Origin: Chloroflexota bacterium
GTDB lineage: Bacteria; Chloroflexota; Limnocylindria; Limnocylindrales; CSP1-4
Assembly (NCBI GenBank): GCA_025358515.1
Contig: JANYJG010000076.1
Location: 1 to 35,517 of the forward strand
Direction of reading: 5' to 3'
DNA length: 35,517 nt
This document shows, in pieces, positions 17,640-26,406 of this stretch. Each line of letters starts with the position of its first letter. Position 1 is the stretch's first letter. A program made the translations under genes and the position numbers. Below the pieces are notes generated by a model. The model was not told where the DNA came from and did not search any database. It saw only the letters and a program-made list of their open reading frames with translations.

Positions 17640-20462
17640 ATGGGCCTTGACTTCCTGGTCCTCGGGCCGCTGGAAGTGTTCCAAGACGGCGTGTCGCTGC
17701 GCCTCGGAGGACCCCGGCCGCGGGCTCTGCTAGCCGCACTCCTGGTCGAAGCCGACCGCTTCGTGTCGAGGGACCGACTCATCGACGAGCTGTGGGGCGA
17801 CGAGCCCCCGGCAACTGCCGAGAACGCCTTGCAAGCTCAGGTCGCGGGCCTCCGCCGGATACTCCCAGGGCGGATCCTCACCTCCGGAACGGCCTATCGC
17901 CTGGTGGCTCGGCCCGAGGAAATCGATGCTCGCCGGTTCGAGGCGGCGGTCCGGGAAGCGCACGGGTTGCTGGAACAGCAGCCGGAAGTCGCGGCCTCGC
18001 AGCTTGCCACTGCGCTGGCTCTGTGGCGGGGTCCCGCCCTCGACGGCGCCGCAGCGGGGCGGATTGCCGGTGCCGAGGCGACCCGCCTGGACACTCTCCG
18101 ACGGGCGGCCCAGATAGATCGGGCCGACTCGTGCCTGGCCCGGGGGCAGCATGAACTCGTGGTGTCTGAACTAGTCGGGCTGGTTGCCGGGGATCCGACC
18201 GATGAGCGACTGGCCGGCAGGCTCATGCTGGCCCAGTACCGCAGCACCGGATCGAGCGACGCCCTCGCCACTTTCGATCGAACGCGGGCCGCGCTTGCGG
18301 ACGAACTCGCGACCACACCCGACGCAGCCTTGCTGGAACTTCGGCGAGCTATCGAGCGACACGACCCGACCCTCGCGGGGCCGACCGCCGGGCTGCCCGC
18401 TGCGACCAGTCGCTTCGTGGGGCGTGAGCGAGAACTGCGCGAGGCTCACGATCTGCTGGTCCGCTCCCGGTTGCTCACCCTCGTTGGACCGGGAGGCTGC
18501 GGCAAGAGTCGCCTCGCGCTCGAGCTGGCGCGCGCCGTCGCGGCACAGGGGCCGGCAGAAGTGCATCTCGTTGCGCTTGCCGCACTGCCGCCGGGTGGGT
18601 CAGTTACCCGTCTCATCGCCGAGGTTCTCGATGTCCGCGAGCGACGCGGCGAGTCCTTGGTCGCCAGCATCCTGTCGAACCTGCAGAACCGACGCAGCCT
18701 CCTCTTGCTCGACAACTGCGAGCACGTGCTGCCGATGGTCGCGGGGCTGTGTGCGCAGCTCCTGGCCGGCGCTCCTGGGGTGCGGATCCTGGCCACCAGC
18801 CGCGAACCGCTGGGTGCGCCAGGAGAAGTCACGTGGACCGTCTCGGGCCTCGAGTTGCCGTCCCGGACCGCCTCGGACGCCGAGATCTTGGCCGCCGACT
18901 CGATGCAGCTCCTGGCCGATAGGGCCCTCGCGGCCCGACCCGGGTTCGTACTGGCTGGGGATGCCGTTGCGATTGGGGCGGCGTTGTGCCGCCGACTCGA
19001 TGGTCTCCCGCTGGCCATCGAACTGGCCGCGGCCCGCCTGCGGAGCCTCTCGCTGGCCGAGATCCTGGAACGCCTTGAAGGGCGCATGGACTTGCCAATT
19101 CGACACGGAGAGGCGGCCCTGGAGCGCCACCGGACCATGCGTGCCGCGATCGACTGGAGTCACGATCTGCTCGCGCCGGATGAACGCCGAATGCTTCGCC
19201 GGCTCGCCGTGTTTCGGGGCCGGCTGGACGTTGGCGCGGCCCTCGCCGTATGGGGCGACGCGGAGCCCGACGACGATCCATTCGCCTCGCTGTGTCGCCT
19301 CGTAGACCAGTCGATGGTTGTTGCAGAACCCAGCCTGGAGGGTCCCACCTCGTACCGGCTCCTCGAGACCGTCCGGCAGTATGCGGAGGAGCGGCTTGCC
19401 GAGGCAGGAGAGGGCCAGGTAACAAGAGCCCGTCACGCGGCCTGGTGCGCCGGTCTGGTCGCGGCCGCACGAGACTGGGGCGGCAGTCGACAGGAGTTCT
19501 GGCTGGCCCGCCTCGCCGGCGCCCACAACGACCTGCTCGCGGCCCTGATCTGGTCTCTCGGCGATGGAGCCGATCCAGACGGGGCGCTCGCGATGACCGC
19601 GGACCTGTGGTGGTACTGGTACATGGGCGGCCACGTAACAGAAGGGTTGGCGTGGCTGCGCAGGACGCTGGCTGCATCTACGCCGTTGGCCTCGAGAACG
19701 CGGGCCTCTGCTCTGCGAGGCGCGTCTGCGCTCGCCCGCAGTAGCGGCGACTACACCGAAGCCATTCTCTTCGGCGAGCAATGTCTCGCGATGTGCCATG
19801 GCCTGGACGACCGACAAGGCGTGGCCGGCTCCCTCAACAGCCTGTGCGCTACTGCGTTGGCGATGGGCTGCTTGGATGACGCAGTCCGGTACGGCGAAAA
19901 CGGCCTGGCCGAGGTCCGAGGAACGGGCAACGAGCGCGGCCTCGCGGCCTCCCTGACGAACCTCGGAACCGCCCTTCGCAATCTCGATCGGTTCGACGAC
20001 GCCGATTTAGCGCTGTGCGAGGCCGCCGGCGTATTCCAGGGGCTGGGCGATCTTCGAGGCGAGACGTCGACAATCATCAATCGGGCCATCCTGGAGCGAC
20101 GACGCGGCCGGCTCGAGGACTCACGCTTGTGCTGCCTGGAAGCCTTGAGGCATTGCGTCGCCCTGGGGCACGCTGAGGGCCAGGTCGATTGTCTCGATGT
20201 CGTGGCCGCCATCGACGTTGCGGAAGGGCGGATGGCGGCCGGACTGCGGCTGTTCGAGGTGGTCCGAGCGGCGCGGCGCCGGCTTGGCCTGCAAGTGTCG
20301 ACGCCCGACGAGCGGCGCGACCGCGACGCGGCGATCACGTTGGCCCGAGCGTCGCTCGAAATAGCTACGATTGCAGCCGTCGAGGTCGCGGCCGGCCAGA
20401 TGGACCTCACGTCGGCGGCCATCGAAGTTCTAAATTCCGCGAAGAACGGCGGTCGTCAGTGA
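17640..20462 (+). CDS. SARP/BTAD-family transcriptional regulator with NTPase and TPR domains
   Basis: A 940-residue AfsR-like regulator. An OmpR-type winged-helix DNA-binding domain (1-90) starts LDFLVLGPLEVFQDG and includes SRDRLIDELWGDEPP. A bacterial transcriptional activator (BTAD) domain follows (about 95-245). The NB-ARC/STAND ATPase has Walker A GPGGCGKSR (283-291), Walker B LLLLDNCEH with Asp358, an ATSREPL sensor, and GLPLAIELAAARL. A long TPR region (about 590-930) is the likely signal-sensing part. ATG 17640 has AAAGGAAG upstream. The stop overlaps the GNAT gene by 4 nt. Related proteins activate specialised metabolism in streptomycetes, but no biosynthetic cluster is adjacent, so the target is unknown. 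Confidence 0.93.
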   Translation: MGLDFLVLGPLEVFQDGVSLRLGGPRPRALLAALLVEADRFVSRDRLIDELWGDEPPATAENALQAQVAGLRRILPGRILTSGTAYRLVARPEEIDARRFEAAVREAHGLLEQQPEVAASQLATALALWRGPALDGAAAGRIAGAEATRLDTLRRAAQIDRADSCLARGQHELVVSELVGLVAGDPTDERLAGRLMLAQYRSTGSSDALATFDRTRAALADELATTPDAALLELRRAIERHDPTLAGPTAGLPAATSRFVGRERELREAHDLLVRSRLLTLVGPGGCGKSRLALELARAVAAQGPAEVHLVALAALPPGGSVTRLIAEVLDVRERRGESLVASILSNLQNRRSLLLLDNCEHVLPMVAGLCAQLLAGAPGVRILATSREPLGAPGEVTWTVSGLELPSRTASDAEILAADSMQLLADRALAARPGFVLAGDAVAIGAALCRRLDGLPLAIELAAARLRSLSLAEILERLEGRMDLPIRHGEAALERHRTMRAAIDWSHDLLAPDERRMLRRLAVFRGRLDVGAALAVWGDAEPDDDPFASLCRLVDQSMVVAEPSLEGPTSYRLLETVRQYAEERLAEAGEGQVTRARHAAWCAGLVAAARDWGGSRQEFWLARLAGAHNDLLAALIWSLGDGADPDGALAMTADLWWYWYMGGHVTEGLAWLRRTLAASTPLASRTRASALRGASALARSSGDYTEAILFGEQCLAMCHGLDDRQGVAGSLNSLCATALAMGCLDDAVRYGENGLAEVRGTGNERGLAASLTNLGTALRNLDRFDDADLALCEAAGVFQGLGDLRGETSTIINRAILERRRGRLEDSRLCCLEALRHCVALGHAEGQVDCLDVVAAIDVAEGRMAAGLRLFEVVRAARRRLGLQVSTPDERRDRDAAITLARASLEIATIAAVEVAAGQMDLTSAAIEVLNSAKNGGRQ

Positions 20463-21364
20463 GCTTCGGCATCAGGCCACTTCGCAGGGAGGACGAACCC
20501 GCACTGCAGCGGGTCATGGAGGCGACGCTCGAGGTCGACGCCTACCCCGGCTTCAACGCCTGGGACCTCGACCGCGAAGCGGACTCGATGCTCGGGGCAC
20601 CCGACGGAGTTGCCGTGGCCCTGGAGGATGACTTTGTGTGCGGTTTCGTCAGCCCGCACTGCGGCAATCTAACCGTCCATCCCGAGTTTCGGCGACGAGG
20701 CCACGGACGGCGGCTCTTTGGGGCCGGCTTGGATCTGGCCGCCAAGGCGGGCGCGGACGAGCTTCGCCTCTACGTGCCCCTTAGCGGCGCCGGGCGGGCG
20801 TTCGCTCCGGCGATGGGCCTGACCTACCGCTCCAGCATGTGGCTCATGTACCTTGCGCCCGAGACAGCCGTACCGGTGCCGGCTTTGTCGGCCGGCGTCG
20901 TCGTGCGCACCTTCGGCGATTGGCTGCCGCTGCCCAGCTTGGTGGCCCTGCTCAATGCCGCCTTCGTCGACCACCCCGGCGGCACCTCTTGGGCCCTGGC
21001 GGAGATCGAGCACGCCCACGCCCGTCTCGATTTCGACCCTTCCACGCTAACCCTGGTCGCACCTGCCGATCGACCCGACGATCCGATCGCATTCGTGCGA
21101 GTGGAAGTTGGGCCGCCAGAAGAGGGCGACCCGGCGCCAGTGGGCGACGTCCTTCTCGTCGGCGTTCTTTCAGAGTGGCGCGGCCGTGGTCTGGGCCGCG
21201 AGCTCCTGCGGTCGGGCGTGGCCCAATTGCGCGCCCGCGGCGCCGGCCGCGTCAAGCTTAGCGTCGAGGCCGAGAACGAACTGGCCCTGGGTCTATACCT
21301 CCGCACCGGCTTCAAGCCTACCGTCGAGTGGCCCCATTGGACGAGCCCGTCGCAGCGCCTCTAA
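20459..21364 (+). CDS. Double GNAT-domain N-acetyltransferase
   Basis: GTG 20459 overlaps the SARP stop by 4 nt (GTGA) and gives about 301 residues. The frame is open upstream, but that part lies inside the SARP gene. Two GNAT folds are in tandem. The first (about 3-135) has the acetyl-CoA motif VHPEFRRRGHGRRLF. The second (about 145-297) has VLSEWRGRGLGRELLRSGVA followed by ENELALGLYLRTGF. This tandem layout is shared with mycothiol synthase (MshD), but specific identity is not supported. Close coupling to the regulator suggests that the enzyme is its target or partner. The acceptor substrate is unknown. Confidence 0.88.
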   Translation: MSFGIRPLRREDEPALQRVMEATLEVDAYPGFNAWDLDREADSMLGAPDGVAVALEDDFVCGFVSPHCGNLTVHPEFRRRGHGRRLFGAGLDLAAKAGADELRLYVPLSGAGRAFAPAMGLTYRSSMWLMYLAPETAVPVPALSAGVVVRTFGDWLPLPSLVALLNAAFVDHPGGTSWALAEIEHAHARLDFDPSTLTLVAPADRPDDPIAFVRVEVGPPEEGDPAPVGDVLLVGVLSEWRGRGLGRELLRSGVAQLRARGAGRVKLSVEAENELALGLYLRTGFKPTVEWPHWTSPSQRL

Positions 21365-21664
21365 GTCGTGTCTCGGTTGCGCACAATCCAGTCAGCCGCC
21401 GGGTCTTTTGGTCGCTAGCAGGGGGCACTGTCTGTGCGAGGGTCGCTGCAGGGCGTTTCAGGACTGGAAAACGCCCGCCTCACGCCTGCGAACCACCGTC
21501 CCATGCTACGGCGACTGCTGTTGAGCAGCCGGGTCGCCGGGCCGTCGGCGAGCCCTCTCGGGTGAGCGGACGCGAGACGGTACTGCTCGGCTTCGTGGAT
21601 AAGCTCCGCCTGTGCTGCTTCGCGAGCCAGAGGGGCCAGGGGTCAGGCGTTTCCATGGGCCTCA
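21365..21664. other. 300-base region without a supported gene
   Basis: Lies between the convergent GNAT and DUF4242 genes. Overlapping open frames here lack recognisable protein features. The only structure seen is a hairpin of GGGCGTTT (21451-21458) and AAACGCCC (21469-21476). Confidence 0.5.
21451..21476 (+). terminator. Hairpin after the GNAT gene
   Basis: An 8-bp perfect stem around a 10-base loop, about 90 bases after the GNAT stop, in a convergent intergenic region. No T-run follows. It may terminate from either side. Confidence 0.35.
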
Positions 21665-21916
21665 TCACGCCACCTCCACCGTGAGCTCATATATTTCGCT
21701 CGTGGGATGGCCTGCGCGCTCGTGGATTCGTAGGACCGCCTCGCGGCTCGGTCCGCTGGCCAGGCAGAACACCTTGCCCGTCTCTTGATCGAGCCAGGCG
21801 CGCTCGAAATGCACGCCCTCGTCTGCCTCGATCGCGAGATCGCGTTTGTGGGCCTCTTCCAGCTGCTGCTCCGTCACGCCCACGAACCCCGAATGAACAT
21901 CCATGAACCTTGCCAT
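21665..21916 (-). CDS. DUF4242 (SCO4226-like) small protein
   Basis: An 83-residue protein from ATG 21916, with AAGAGGAGAG a few bases upstream; a longer frame to 21967 is not needed. MARFMDVHSGFVGVTEQQL, then GVHFERAWLDQETGKVFCLA and a REAVLRIHERAGHPTSEIYEL tail, match the DUF4242 ferredoxin-like family. One characterised member (SCO4226) binds nickel; the His residues here would allow metal binding, but that is inference. A monocistronic minus-strand gene, convergent with the GNAT gene and divergent from the LuxR regulator. Confidence 0.85.
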   Translation of the reverse strand: MARFMDVHSGFVGVTEQQLEEAHKRDLAIEADEGVHFERAWLDQETGKVFCLASGPSREAVLRIHERAGHPTSEIYELTVEVA

Positions 21917-22089
21917 CGGTCTCTCCTCTTGCGGATCGCTTCGGACAACAGAGTGGCGATGTCGCAACCCGCGGTCATCGTGATTCCGGCCGAGGAGCCC
22001 GTGTTCTCCCGACCGATATGACGCAGCAATCGGCGACGTACCAAGCGGGACATAGGTCGTTCAACCGATGACCGCCCGGCTCAGCGACG

Positions 22090-22095
22090 TAGACT
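22090..22095 (+). promoter_or_regulatory. -10 box of the LuxR-family gene, leaderless
   Basis: TAGACT is followed by 7 bases and then ATG 22103, so transcription should begin at or next to the start codon. A partial -35 (ATGACC, 22068-22073) lies 16 bases upstream. Confidence 0.55.
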
Positions 22096-22102
22096 CGGGC
22101 TC

Positions 22103-25024
22103 ATGACACGCCTGGGTCCACGCCTATCACCGACCCTCATCGGACGCCAGGACTTGCTCGACCTGGCTGATCGTCGTCTTGCCGAGACGGCGGCGGGTCA
22201 CGGCCAGTTCCTCTTGCTCGCCGGAGAAGCCGGCGTCGGCAAGTCGCGATTCATGGCGGCGATCGAGACCATGGCCCACGGTGCGGATTTCCGAACGGCG
22301 GCCGGTTTCCTGGCTCCACAGGACAGCGACGTGCCGGCGGCGTCGCTGCTCGACATGGCGCGCTCGATGACGCGTGAGGAGGCGTGGGCGGATCTAGGAC
22401 GCAAGCTCCTTGAGCTCGTCGATGCGACAGCGGCGGCTCCGCAGCAAGGGCGCCGAGCCCTCACCCTCAAGGCCGTCGATCTGATTGTGGGCGCGCTTGA
22501 CGGGCCGACGGTGCTTTCTTTTGACGATCTACAGTGGGCGGACGACCTGAGCCTCCATATAGTCACCGAGCTCGCGCGGGCTACTCGCGATCGACCGCTG
22601 TTGATCGTCGGCGCTTATCGCACCGACGAGCTCGCCCCGGGCGCCCTCCTGCGGGAGTGGCGGGCCAGGCTCTTGACACAGCGCATCGCCGAGGAGGCGC
22701 GACTCGCACCCCTGACCCTCGAGCAGACGGCGCTCATGACGACGCTCATTCTCGGCACCGGTCTGCCGGCTCCGCGCGACGTGGTGGCCGCGATCTACGC
22801 GCGGACCGACGGCGTTCCGCTTCACATCGAAGAGCTGCTCGGGGCGATCTCCCCGGAGGAACAAACGGACAGCGTTGCGATCCGCAACGCTGCCGTCCCG
22901 GACACCCTTGAGGATGCGATCCTCCAGCGCATCAGCCGGCTCTCCCCGGATGCCCAAGCAGTCGCCCTATCCGGCGCTGTGATTGGGCGGTGCTTCGTCC
23001 CCGAGGTTCTTGCGGGCATCATGGAAGTGCCCGCCGAGTCCCTCGACCGACCGCTGCGCGAACTCGTCGACCAGCACGTGCTCGCCCCACCTGGGCCTCG
23101 CGGGCTGTTCGACTTTCGCCATCAGCTGCTGCGCGATGCTCTCTACCGCAGCCTGCCCGAGGGCCAGCGGCGCCGACTGCACGCTCGCGCCGGTGAGTTC
23201 GGGAAGGAGCTGGAGGGCGCGTCGGAGATCCATGCCTCGCTCCACTACGAGCGGGCACGGATGCCGGTCCAGGCATTCGGTTCGGCCCTTAAAGGGGCCA
23301 GGATGGCGGCTCGGCTGTCATCGCACCGCGAAGCGTTCGACTTGTACCGCCGTGCCGTTGATAACATGCCCGCCGACCTCCCTCTGGCCGAGCAGGCGGA
23401 GATCCTCGGGGCTTTCTCCGTCGAAGCCGCCGCGAACGAGGAGATCGACGCCTGCGAATGGGCGGCCGGGGAGGCGCGTAAGCGCTACGCTCGGGCAGGA
23501 GACCCGATCGGCGCGGCAGGTCAACTGGTGACCCTCGCCTGGATGGCACGCCGCAGCGCTCGGCCGGTCGGAGCGCGCCTTGGGGCTATCACGTCGGCCC
23601 TTGCCGAAGTGGACTTGCTCCCGTCCGGCCCGCCTGCGAGCCGCGTACGCGGCGCAATGTTCATGGAACTCGCCCAGGTCTTGATCGAGATGCTTGATCT
23701 CGAGGGGGCTCGCGCCGCCCTCGAATCCGGTCGGCACGCCGCGCAGGAGGCAGGCGACGGGGACGGACTCCTACAGGCGTCCTCGCTCGATGGGATGGTC
23801 GACGTGGTCGAGGGGCATGTGCGCGCCGGACTCGATCGAATGGCTGCGGTGGCACACGAGGCGCAAAATCGGGGCTTCGAGGATGCCGGAATCACCGCCT
23901 ACCGGGACGCTGCCGTCGTGGCGACGCGGGTCATGGACTATCGCCGCGCCGCGGGTTGGATCGACGCTGGACTTCGCTACGCCGACGCGATCGAGCAATC
24001 CCACTGCGCCCACATCTTGGCCGCGACCGGAGCGCTGGTGGCATGGGCGGACGGACGGTGGGATGAGGCCGTCACCCTCGGGGAGCACGCCCTCGCCGAC
24101 CGAGGGTGCAATCGCGCGGCCGGCATGGCCCGCTGGCCCCTAGGCTACACTTCGCTCGGTCGGGGTGAGGTCGAACCGGCGACCAGGCATCTGCGGACGG
24201 CAGAGGCGTTCGGCGAGGCGTTCGGCGCTCCCGATTTCATACTGGCCGCTACCTGGGGCCTGGCCGAATTGTCGATCCTCGTGGGTGACCATGAGGACGC
24301 AATAGTACGCAGCGAACGAGCCCTAGAGCTCGCCCGACGCACTGGCGAGCGGGGGAGATTTGCGCCGTTCGTGGTAACAGGAACCCGAGCCCGAATCACC
24401 GCCGGACGTCGCGGCGAAGCTGAACGCTGGCTGGCCGAAGCGACCGACTTCCTGGGTCAGAGCGAGTGGTACATTTCGCCGGTTCTCGACCACGCCATGG
24501 GTTTGCTGAGCCTTTCGGGTGGTTCGACCGTCGCCGCTCGCGAGTCGCTCGAGCGGGCCGTCCGCGGCTGGGATGCACGGACCCGGGTCTGGGAGTTGCT
24601 CTGGGCGCGCCTCGATCTCGCGGGGTGCCTGATGCACTCCGGTCGATTCGTCGACGCGGCGAGTCTGATTTCGGGTGTCCGCGAGGCCGCGAAGCGATTG
24701 CGGAGTCGGCCTCTTCTCGATCGGGTCGAGGAGCTCGGCCACCTCAATCGCCGGCATGACGCCGGAGCATCTGCCTGGCACCCGCTCACCGCCCGCGAGT
24801 TCGAAGTCGCGCAGCTCATTGCCACTGGTCTGACCAACTCGGAGATCGCGGCGGAGTTGTCGGTCGCGCCCAGAACCGTCGGCGCACACGTGGAGCACAT
24901 CCTTGCCAGGCTTGGTGCCGGACGCCGGACCGAGATCGCAAGCTGGGTTGCGACGAGGACGCACGCAATGGCGGTTGCGGGCCACCCTCACGGGTCTGAG
25001 GATGCCGAGAAGGCTACGCGTTGA
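22103..25024 (+). CDS. LuxR-family giant ATPase regulator (LAL type)
   Basis: A 973-residue regulator. The N-terminal AAA-type ATPase (about 10-330) has Walker A GEAGVGKSR (41-49), Walker B VLSFDDLQWAD with Asp141-Asp142, and a GAYRTDEL sensor. A long helical TPR-like middle (about 380-870) follows. The C-terminal LuxR helix-turn-helix (about 893-950) reads LTAREFEVAQLIATGLTNSE, with a VGAHVEHILARL recognition helix. The architecture matches MalT/LAL regulators, which bind ATP and an inducer and then activate transcription. The ligand and targets are unknown. The ATG is 7 bases after a TAGACT box with no ribosome-binding site, consistent with leaderless translation. It stands alone, upstream of tRNA-Ser. 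Confidence 0.93.
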   Translation: MTRLGPRLSPTLIGRQDLLDLADRRLAETAAGHGQFLLLAGEAGVGKSRFMAAIETMAHGADFRTAAGFLAPQDSDVPAASLLDMARSMTREEAWADLGRKLLELVDATAAAPQQGRRALTLKAVDLIVGALDGPTVLSFDDLQWADDLSLHIVTELARATRDRPLLIVGAYRTDELAPGALLREWRARLLTQRIAEEARLAPLTLEQTALMTTLILGTGLPAPRDVVAAIYARTDGVPLHIEELLGAISPEEQTDSVAIRNAAVPDTLEDAILQRISRLSPDAQAVALSGAVIGRCFVPEVLAGIMEVPAESLDRPLRELVDQHVLAPPGPRGLFDFRHQLLRDALYRSLPEGQRRRLHARAGEFGKELEGASEIHASLHYERARMPVQAFGSALKGARMAARLSSHREAFDLYRRAVDNMPADLPLAEQAEILGAFSVEAAANEEIDACEWAAGEARKRYARAGDPIGAAGQLVTLAWMARRSARPVGARLGAITSALAEVDLLPSGPPASRVRGAMFMELAQVLIEMLDLEGARAALESGRHAAQEAGDGDGLLQASSLDGMVDVVEGHVRAGLDRMAAVAHEAQNRGFEDAGITAYRDAAVVATRVMDYRRAAGWIDAGLRYADAIEQSHCAHILAATGALVAWADGRWDEAVTLGEHALADRGCNRAAGMARWPLGYTSLGRGEVEPATRHLRTAEAFGEAFGAPDFILAATWGLAELSILVGDHEDAIVRSERALELARRTGERGRFAPFVVTGTRARITAGRRGEAERWLAEATDFLGQSEWYISPVLDHAMGLLSLSGGSTVAARESLERAVRGWDARTRVWELLWARLDLAGCLMHSGRFVDAASLISGVREAAKRLRSRPLLDRVEELGHLNRRHDAGASAWHPLTAREFEVAQLIATGLTNSEIAAELSVAPRTVGAHVEHILARLGAGRRTEIASWVATRTHAMAVAGHPHGSEDAEKATR

Positions 25025-25100
25025 CACTGCTGTCTCCCGACGCTAGAGCGGTCATAATCCGCGAAACTGTGACAGGCGAGCCGCCACACGTATCGACGCG

Positions 25101-25106
25101 TAAACT
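25101..25106 (+). promoter_or_regulatory. Candidate -10 box of tRNA-Ser
   Basis: TAAACT lies 17 bases before the mature tRNA 5' end. No clear -35 is seen at normal spacing. Confidence 0.35.
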
Positions 25107-25123
25107 GATCACGGCCCCCCCGC

Positions 25124-25209
25124 GGAGAGGTGGCAGAGTGGTCTAATGCGGCGGTCTTGAAAACCGCTGGACGAGAGTCCCGTGAGTTCGAATCTCACCC
25201 TCTCCGCCA
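25124..25209 (+). tRNA. tRNA-Ser (anticodon UGA)
   Basis: The 7-bp acceptor stem GGAGAGG (25124-25130) pairs with CCTCTCC (25199-25205). The anticodon arm GCGGT-loop-ACCGC carries TGA at 25158-25160. A long variable arm is typical of serine tRNAs. The T arm GTGAG-TTCGAAT-CTCAC is at 25182-25198. Discriminator G25206 and a gene-encoded CCA (25207-25209) follow. It reads UCA and other UCN codons by wobble. Its synthetase, serS, is at 13082. Confidence 0.97.
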
Positions 25210-25224
25210 ACAATTTGAGCGTGA

Positions 25225-25580
25225 ACTGGCCGATTTGGGCCCCGTGGGCGGCCGCCAACCACATCGACGATCAACTTCCCCAAGGGCGACGCCCGTTCCA
25301 GCGGGGTCAACGCGCCCTTGGGCCGCGGCGGCAAGTTGGCCAAGACCTTCAAGTCACGGGACGCGTCCCAGCCGATGCCCGGCGCAACGTGCAATGTGCC
25401 CGCCTCGGCGGTCGCAGTCACGGGAACCGTCACCGTGGTCAACGAGAGCGCGCCCGGTTTCTTCACGCTCCAGGCGATTATGCGTGCCGGAACCCCGACG
25501 ACTGGCTGGCTCTACTTCCCCAAGGGTGACGTTCGAGCTACCGGGCTCACGGTGATGCTTGGGGCCGGCTACCAGGCGCG
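25225..25580 (+). pseudogene. Remnant of a surface-protein repeat, no start, cut at both ends
   Basis: One frame without a stop from 25225 encodes two copies of an extracellular repeat, 80 codons apart. The first copy includes PPTTSTINFPKGDARSSGVN and then APLGRGGKLAK. The second includes CNVPASAVAVTGTVTVV, GFFTLQ, then PTTGWLYFPKGDVRATGLTV and MLGAGYQARI. The two share an 18-base direct repeat with one mismatch (25274-25291 and 25514-25531). This type of repeat is found in large secreted proteins. No ATG/GTG with a ribosome-binding site and no signal peptide precede it. Two stop codons (25216, 25222) lie just upstream, and its end runs into the opposite-strand PPOX gene. It looks like a decayed fragment beside tRNA-Ser. 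It accounts for the 360-base gap after the tRNA. Confidence 0.45.
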
Positions 25581-26009
25581 GATCCGCGCAGGCCAAACCC
25601 GGACCGCCACCGAGTACGTGCGCGCTTCCGTCTCGTCCATCTGCCAGTGGGCGAGCGCGTCGCGGAATTTCGCGGCGTAGGCCTCATGGCGGTCGATAGG
25701 CAGAACCGCCAGATCCACCTCGGCGGTGCCCTCAATGACCAGGGCATGGTCCGCATAAGGGTCTGAGTTCAGATTGAACGAAACCTCCGCGTGGGCGGCG
25801 ATGTTGCGCAGCTTCGGGGTGTTCGGCTTGCTGTAGATGAGGATCGTGCTGCCATCCCATAGGAACGAGATGGGCGACGTTTGGACCCTGCCGTCCGGGG
25901 CGAAAGTTGTCAGCCAGCCGACCAAATCGTCGGCCAGATGCTGCCTGGCCCATGTCCCGGCTTCGGCCTGGAGGCCGGCGAGGACCGATTTGTCCGCGGG
26001 GGTCGTCAC
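25569..26009 (-). CDS. PPOX-class probable F420-dependent oxidoreductase, Rv3369 family
   Basis: A 146-residue split-barrel protein of the pyridoxamine-phosphate-oxidase superfamily. WLTTFAPDGRVQTSPISFLWDG, followed by ILIYSKPNTPKLRNIAAHAEVSFNL, is characteristic of the Rv3369-type F420-binding subfamily. Members of this group bind deazaflavin F420 or flavin. The substrate is unknown. GTG 26009 overlaps the upstream small gene's stop by 4 nt (GTGA), so the two form an operon. Cofactor choice is inferred from family only; no F420 biosynthesis gene is in the window. Confidence 0.88.
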   Translation of the reverse strand: MTTPADKSVLAGLQAEAGTWARQHLADDLVGWLTTFAPDGRVQTSPISFLWDGSTILIYSKPNTPKLRNIAAHAEVSFNLNSDPYADHALVIEGTAEVDLAVLPIDRHEAYAAKFRDALAHWQMDETEARTYSVAVRVWPARIRAW

Positions 26010-26260
26010 GCGAGTGCGTACACGACGGCGACGGCGGCCTTCGTCTCGTAGCCGCTGCCCTCGCGACCCATGAAGGCCTGAGCGTGACGCGTTGGGACGG
26101 CTGCGGTCGAGACGATTCGCCAGCCGCCGACGGCTCGTTCTTGGGCGTCTTGCGCGATCTCAGCGAAGATTTGCGCCGGATCGATCTCGGCGGCGTTGTC
26201 CTCGGAGAAGTAAACGACGATTGTCTGATTCGGGCCCGCCTGAAATTCGGTTCGCTGCAT
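26006..26260 (-). CDS. Small conserved-looking protein with a GGWRIVS motif
   Basis: An 84-residue protein from ATG 26260, which has GGGAGG 7 bases upstream. A longer frame to 26614 is rejected, since it crosses the divergent gene's start. NQTIVVYFSEDNAAEIDP, then IFAEIAQDAQERAVGGWRIV and a YETKAAVAVVYAL C-terminal strand, give a beta-alpha-beta pattern. The GGWR(I/V)VS segment recalls DUF4177-like proteins, but full-length similarity is not clear. It overlaps and precedes the PPOX gene, so it may act with that enzyme. Function unknown. Confidence 0.7.
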   Translation of the reverse strand: MQRTEFQAGPNQTIVVYFSEDNAAEIDPAQIFAEIAQDAQERAVGGWRIVSTAAVPTRHAQAFMGREGSGYETKAAVAVVYALA

Positions 26261-26394
26261 AGGGTTTCCTCCCAATCGGCAGTCGTAGTGACTGCATCCG
26301 ATAGACAGTTTGCGCCATCCGACGAGCCCGCGCGCAGCCTGAGTTCCGCGCCGGCCAACGGTACCGTTGAGTGGCGTCTGCAGCCTCGCTCCTG

Positions 26395-26400
26395 CATACT
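26395..26400 (+). promoter_or_regulatory. -10 box of the second DUF3298 gene, leaderless
   Basis: CATACT ends 6 bases before ATG 26407. No ribosome-binding site is present, which fits leaderless translation. Confidence 0.45.
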
Positions 26401-26406
26401 CCAGCC

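Noticed and set aside
18600-19817. 405-codon minus-strand frame
   Set aside because: Antisense to the SARP regulator, with no protein signature.
25260-25535. Direct repeat at 240-base distance considered as a mobile-element target duplication
   Set aside because: The spacing is exactly 80 codons and the repeat encodes the same FPKGD motif, so it is a protein repeat and not a target-site duplication.
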